Shown here: in pieces, positions 61,752-64,000 of the stretch | Layout: every line of letters begins with the position of its first letter | How positions within the stretch are numbered: position 1 is the stretch's first letter | Source of the DNA: Bryobacterales bacterium | Lineage (GTDB): Bacteria; Acidobacteriota; Terriglobia; Bryobacterales; UBA6623 | Assembly (NCBI GenBank): GCA_028819235.1 | Contig: JAPPMC010000095.1 | Coordinates: 1 to 64,000 of the forward strand | Direction: 5' to 3' | Length of the DNA: 64,000 nucleotides | Notes under the pieces: model-generated | Told to the model about the DNA's origin: nothing | The model's input: the letters and a program-made list of their open reading frames with translations, nothing else | Database searches by the model: none | Program-made: the position numbers and the translations under genes

Positions 61752-63410
61752 CTATCGGACGTACCTCTGGGCGATCGGGTACCTGCGCCCCATGCCGAAG
61801 GCCTTGGATGTCACGCGCAGCCCGGGTGCCGCCTGCTGGCGCTTGTACTCATTGCGGTCCACCATCCGTGCGATCTCCTGCACAAGCTCCGCCGGCTGGC
61901 CGAGACGCTCGGCGATCTCCGCCACGGGCAGGCTCTCTTCGACATACGCCTGCAGGATCGGGTCCAGCACCTCGTAGCGGGGCAGGGAATCCGAGTCCTT
62001 CTGGTCGGGGCGAAGCTCGGCACTGGGGGGCTTGGTCAGCACGGACTCAGGGATCGCACCGGGATGGCGCCGGTTGGCGACGCCAGCGAGCTTGTATGCC
62101 ATGGTCTTCGGCACGTCGCTGATGACTGCCAAGCCGCCGCACATGTCCCCGTAGATCGTGCAATAGCCCACGGCAAGCTCGCTCTTGTTCCCGGTTGTCA
62201 GCACGAGGCCGCCGAACTTGTTCGCCAAGGCCATCAGAACAGAGCCCCGCAGGCGCGCTTGCAGGTTCTCCTCTGCCGTGTTAGCGGGCATCCCCTCGAA
62301 ACTCGGTGCGAGCTGCCTGATAAACCTACCGTAGACCGGCGTGATCTCGATGGTCTTGAAGCCGATGCCCAGCGACGCAGCCGTGTGGCGCGCGTCCACC
62401 AGGCTGGCATCGGACGAGTACGGCCCGGGCATCGCAACGCCCGTCACATGGTGCGGGCCCAAGGCATCGCTTGCGATCACCGCTGTCAGCGCCGAGTCGA
62501 TGCCCCCGCTCATCCCGACGAATACGTCGCGGAACCCGCACTTCGTCACGTAGTCGCGCGTGCCCAGCGTGAGAGCCTCGTACACCGCCCCGAGCTCCGC
62601 GTCGGAGTCCGCCCGCCCGGGCCACGGTGGGTCCATGCGTGCCCCCCTTGCCACGTCCCAGCAGACCAGTTGCTCCGCGAACGAAGCGGCTGTCGCCCCC
62701 AGGCGGCCCGTGCGGTCGACCGCAAAGCTCGAGCCGTCGAAGATCAGCTGGTCGTTCCCCCCCACCTGGTTCACGAACGCCGCCGGGATTGCGTGGCGGG
62801 CGGCCAGCGCCCGGAACATCCGCAGCCGAAACTGGCGACGGCCCGCGTGGTACGGCGACGCCGAGATGTTCAACAGCAGGTCGGCGCCTTGCGACGCCAG
62901 CTCTTCGACTGGATCCCTGGAGTAGCGCGTGCGCTCCCAGAATTGCTTATCGTTCCAGGCGTCTTCGCAGATCGTCAGGCCGATTCGTGCGCCCCCGAAC
63001 CTCCACACTGCAGGCGTGCGCCCGGACTCGAAGTAGCGTGCCTCGTCGAAGACGTCGTACGTGGGCAGCAGCGACTTGGCTTGGCGGTGGACAATCTCGC
63101 CACGGTGGACGCACGCGACGCAGTTGCTAGCCTTGCCCGGCTCGGCCGACACACCGCAGAAGCCGAGGACGATACCGGTGCGGAGGCCTGCGGACCGCTG
63201 GGCGATCTTGCGTACCCGCGCTTCACAGGCCTGCGGGAAGCCCGCAGTGCTGACAAGGTCCAAGGGCGGGTAGCCCGCTACTGCGAGCTCCGGGAAAACG
63301 GCCAGATCGGCTCCCAAGGCGTCGGCCTTGTGAGCCAGCGCTAGGATCTTTTCCGAGTTGCCGGTCAGATCGCCGACCGTGAAGTTTGCTTGGGCCAGTG
63401 CCAGCCGCAT
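61752..63410 (-). CDS. nadE: Glutamine-dependent NAD+ synthetase
   Basis: 552 residues from ATG 63410 (six residues after a possible start at 63428). The N-terminal nitrilase-type glutaminase has the catalytic triad E41 (VFPELAVAGYPP), K112 (RQAKSLLPTYDVFDE) and C148 (LTICEDAWND). The C-terminal synthetase domain carries the P-loop FVGMSGGIDSALT and the TTGNKSELAVGYCTIYGDMCGG block. It makes NAD+ from deamido-NAD+, ATP and glutamine, the final step of NAD synthesis. The C-terminal DRNEYKRQQAAPGLRVT is also typical. A 721-codon open frame on the opposite strand is a shadow of this gene and its neighbour. Confidence 0.95.
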   Translation of the reverse strand: MRLALAQANFTVGDLTGNSEKILALAHKADALGADLAVFPELAVAGYPPLDLVSTAGFPQACEARVRKIAQRSAGLRTGIVLGFCGVSAEPGKASNCVACVHRGEIVHRQAKSLLPTYDVFDEARYFESGRTPAVWRFGGARIGLTICEDAWNDKQFWERTRYSRDPVEELASQGADLLLNISASPYHAGRRQFRLRMFRALAARHAIPAAFVNQVGGNDQLIFDGSSFAVDRTGRLGATAASFAEQLVCWDVARGARMDPPWPGRADSDAELGAVYEALTLGTRDYVTKCGFRDVFVGMSGGIDSALTAVIASDALGPHHVTGVAMPGPYSSDASLVDARHTAASLGIGFKTIEITPVYGRFIRQLAPSFEGMPANTAEENLQARLRGSVLMALANKFGGLVLTTGNKSELAVGYCTIYGDMCGGLAVISDVPKTMAYKLAGVANRRHPGAIPESVLTKPPSAELRPDQKDSDSLPRYEVLDPILQAYVEESLPVAEIAERLGQPAELVQEIARMVDRNEYKRQQAAPGLRVTSKAFGMGRRYPIAQRYVR

Positions 63411-63481
63411 CAGCCCCAGCCCCGGCACAGGTGCCGCGCGGGCACTCCCGCGCGGGCGATAGGATGTGGCGCGAGCCCGAC

Positions 63482-64000
63482 CTAGAACGTGTGGCCGTCC
63501 GTCAAGGTGAGCCGGAAAGGCTCCCTCACCAAGCCGCTGGCAACGCCGTCGATGGTCAGCAAGGAGCCGGTTCGAACTCCCGTCCGGCGCCGGTTCTCCA
63601 GGTTAAGCACAACTTCCGTGCGTCCCCCCGGCTCGCTGGTCAGGTTGATCGTCGCCGGTCGCTCCGGAGGCGAAGCGGACACGACGTACAGGCCCATTCT
63701 GGGCGTGAGCTTGCCGCGCAGGTCGCTCCACGTCGCATCGCCGCTGGGCCCCAGCAGGGTCGTCTTGAGATCCTTGAACACCCACAGGGTCGGGAGCTGC
63801 CTGCGCGACTCCTGCTCGGCCTCGAACTTCATCTCTTCGTCGGACTTCAGCTCGATTCGCTCCGTCGGTGCGGCCCCCGCCCTGGCCATTTCCTCGAACT
63901 TGGGCCAGAACGTATCGAAGGACTGCTCGCCGTAGTTGTTCTTTAAGAGGTTCTGCACGTATTCCAAGACCTGCTGGCGGCCTTCGGCCGGCATCGAACC
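63482..64000 (-). CDS. Unknown protein, 5' end cut by the window
   Basis: At least 170 residues; the frame stays open to the right edge, so the true start may lie outside the window (an ATG at 63994 is possible). The N-terminal half is helical and charged (EYVQNLLKNNYGEQSFDTFW, ELKSDEEMKFEAEQESRRQ). The C-terminal half is beta-rich (LYVVSASPPERPATINLTSE and TEVVLNLENRRRTGVRTG). No signal peptide is visible in the part seen, and no family was recognised. It is about 70 bp upstream of nadE on the same strand. Confidence 0.6.
   Translation of the reverse strand, partial: GSMPAEGRQQVLEYVQNLLKNNYGEQSFDTFWPKFEEMARAGAAPTERIELKSDEEMKFEAEQESRRQLPTLWVFKDLKTTLLGPSGDATWSDLRGKLTPRMGLYVVSASPPERPATINLTSEPGGRTEVVLNLENRRRTGVRTGSLLTIDGVASGLVREPFRLTLTDGHTF

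Noticed and set aside
61179-63344. 721-codon open frame on the plus strand
   Set aside because: It lies opposite nadE and the PQQ-like gene, which have complete catalytic motifs or blade signatures. The antisense product is rich in His, Arg and Cys without a domain, a common by-product of GC-rich codon use.

Overview
The window is about 64 kb of GC-rich bacterial chromosome. It most likely comes from an Acidobacteriota member of the Solibacter/Bryobacterales type. The best evidence is a large secreted metalloprotease-like protein (47798-50953) whose C-terminal ~230 residues look like the TIGR03437 domain characteristic of Solibacter relatives. Secreted DUF1080, PPC-domain, sulfatase and Gfo/Idh/MocA proteins, and a multihaem cytochrome paired with a beta-propeller, fit the same group. 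Assignment below phylum is inference. No tRNA, rRNA, CRISPR array or intact insertion sequence was recognised.

Left part (1-25.9 kb). A sugar-acid dehydratase, a polytopic membrane protein and an exported RraA-like protein are followed by an accessory stretch (5.5-10.5 kb) of decayed genes. It holds a dead HTH/DUF6036 nucleotidyltransferase pair, and a VapBC pair whose antitoxin is frameshifted and whose toxin has Asn where an active-site Asp is expected. From 16.1 down to 10.5 kb a minus-strand run encodes FAH-family hydrolase, SDR, small RHH-like protein, lipid kinase, zinc-ribbon coiled-coil protein, acyl-CoA dehydrogenase and a membrane protein. On the plus strand a pentahaem cytochrome overlaps a beta-propeller gene. 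A cupin, a PL10 pectate lyase and a HigBA module with a broken HigB follow. An Rpn-type nuclease gene then sits between two diverged direct repeats of about 440 bp.

Middle part (25.9-44 kb). This holds a creatininase-MFS pair, a glycine-betaine-type ABC transporter (binding protein, permease, ATPase), DUF1080, prfA, DUF1385, a LolA-like pair, a PPC-domain protein, a Gfo/Idh/MocA oxidoreductase and a DUF4389 protein. Long stretches without convincing genes lie at 39.2-40.8, 41.4-42.3 and 42.6-44.2 kb.

Right part (44-64 kb). Plus-strand genes are an M28 peptidase, a carboxyltransferase, the TIGR03437 metalloprotease-like protein, a VTT-family membrane protein and a SAM hydrolase. An M23 peptidase (minus) and thiL (plus) follow. 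A compact minus-strand run then goes from the right edge to 54.5 kb: unknown protein, NAD synthetase, PQQ-like propeller protein, GnnA-like oxidoreductase, TonB, sulfatase, small membrane protein and a sodium:solute symporter. The recurring theme is export and breakdown of organic matter (sugar acids, pectin, sulfated glycans, peptides, betaines), with uptake through TonB, SSS, MFS and ABC systems. No clearly new system was found. The strongest unusual signals are the three decayed toxin-antitoxin-type modules and the Rpn gene between diverged repeats.
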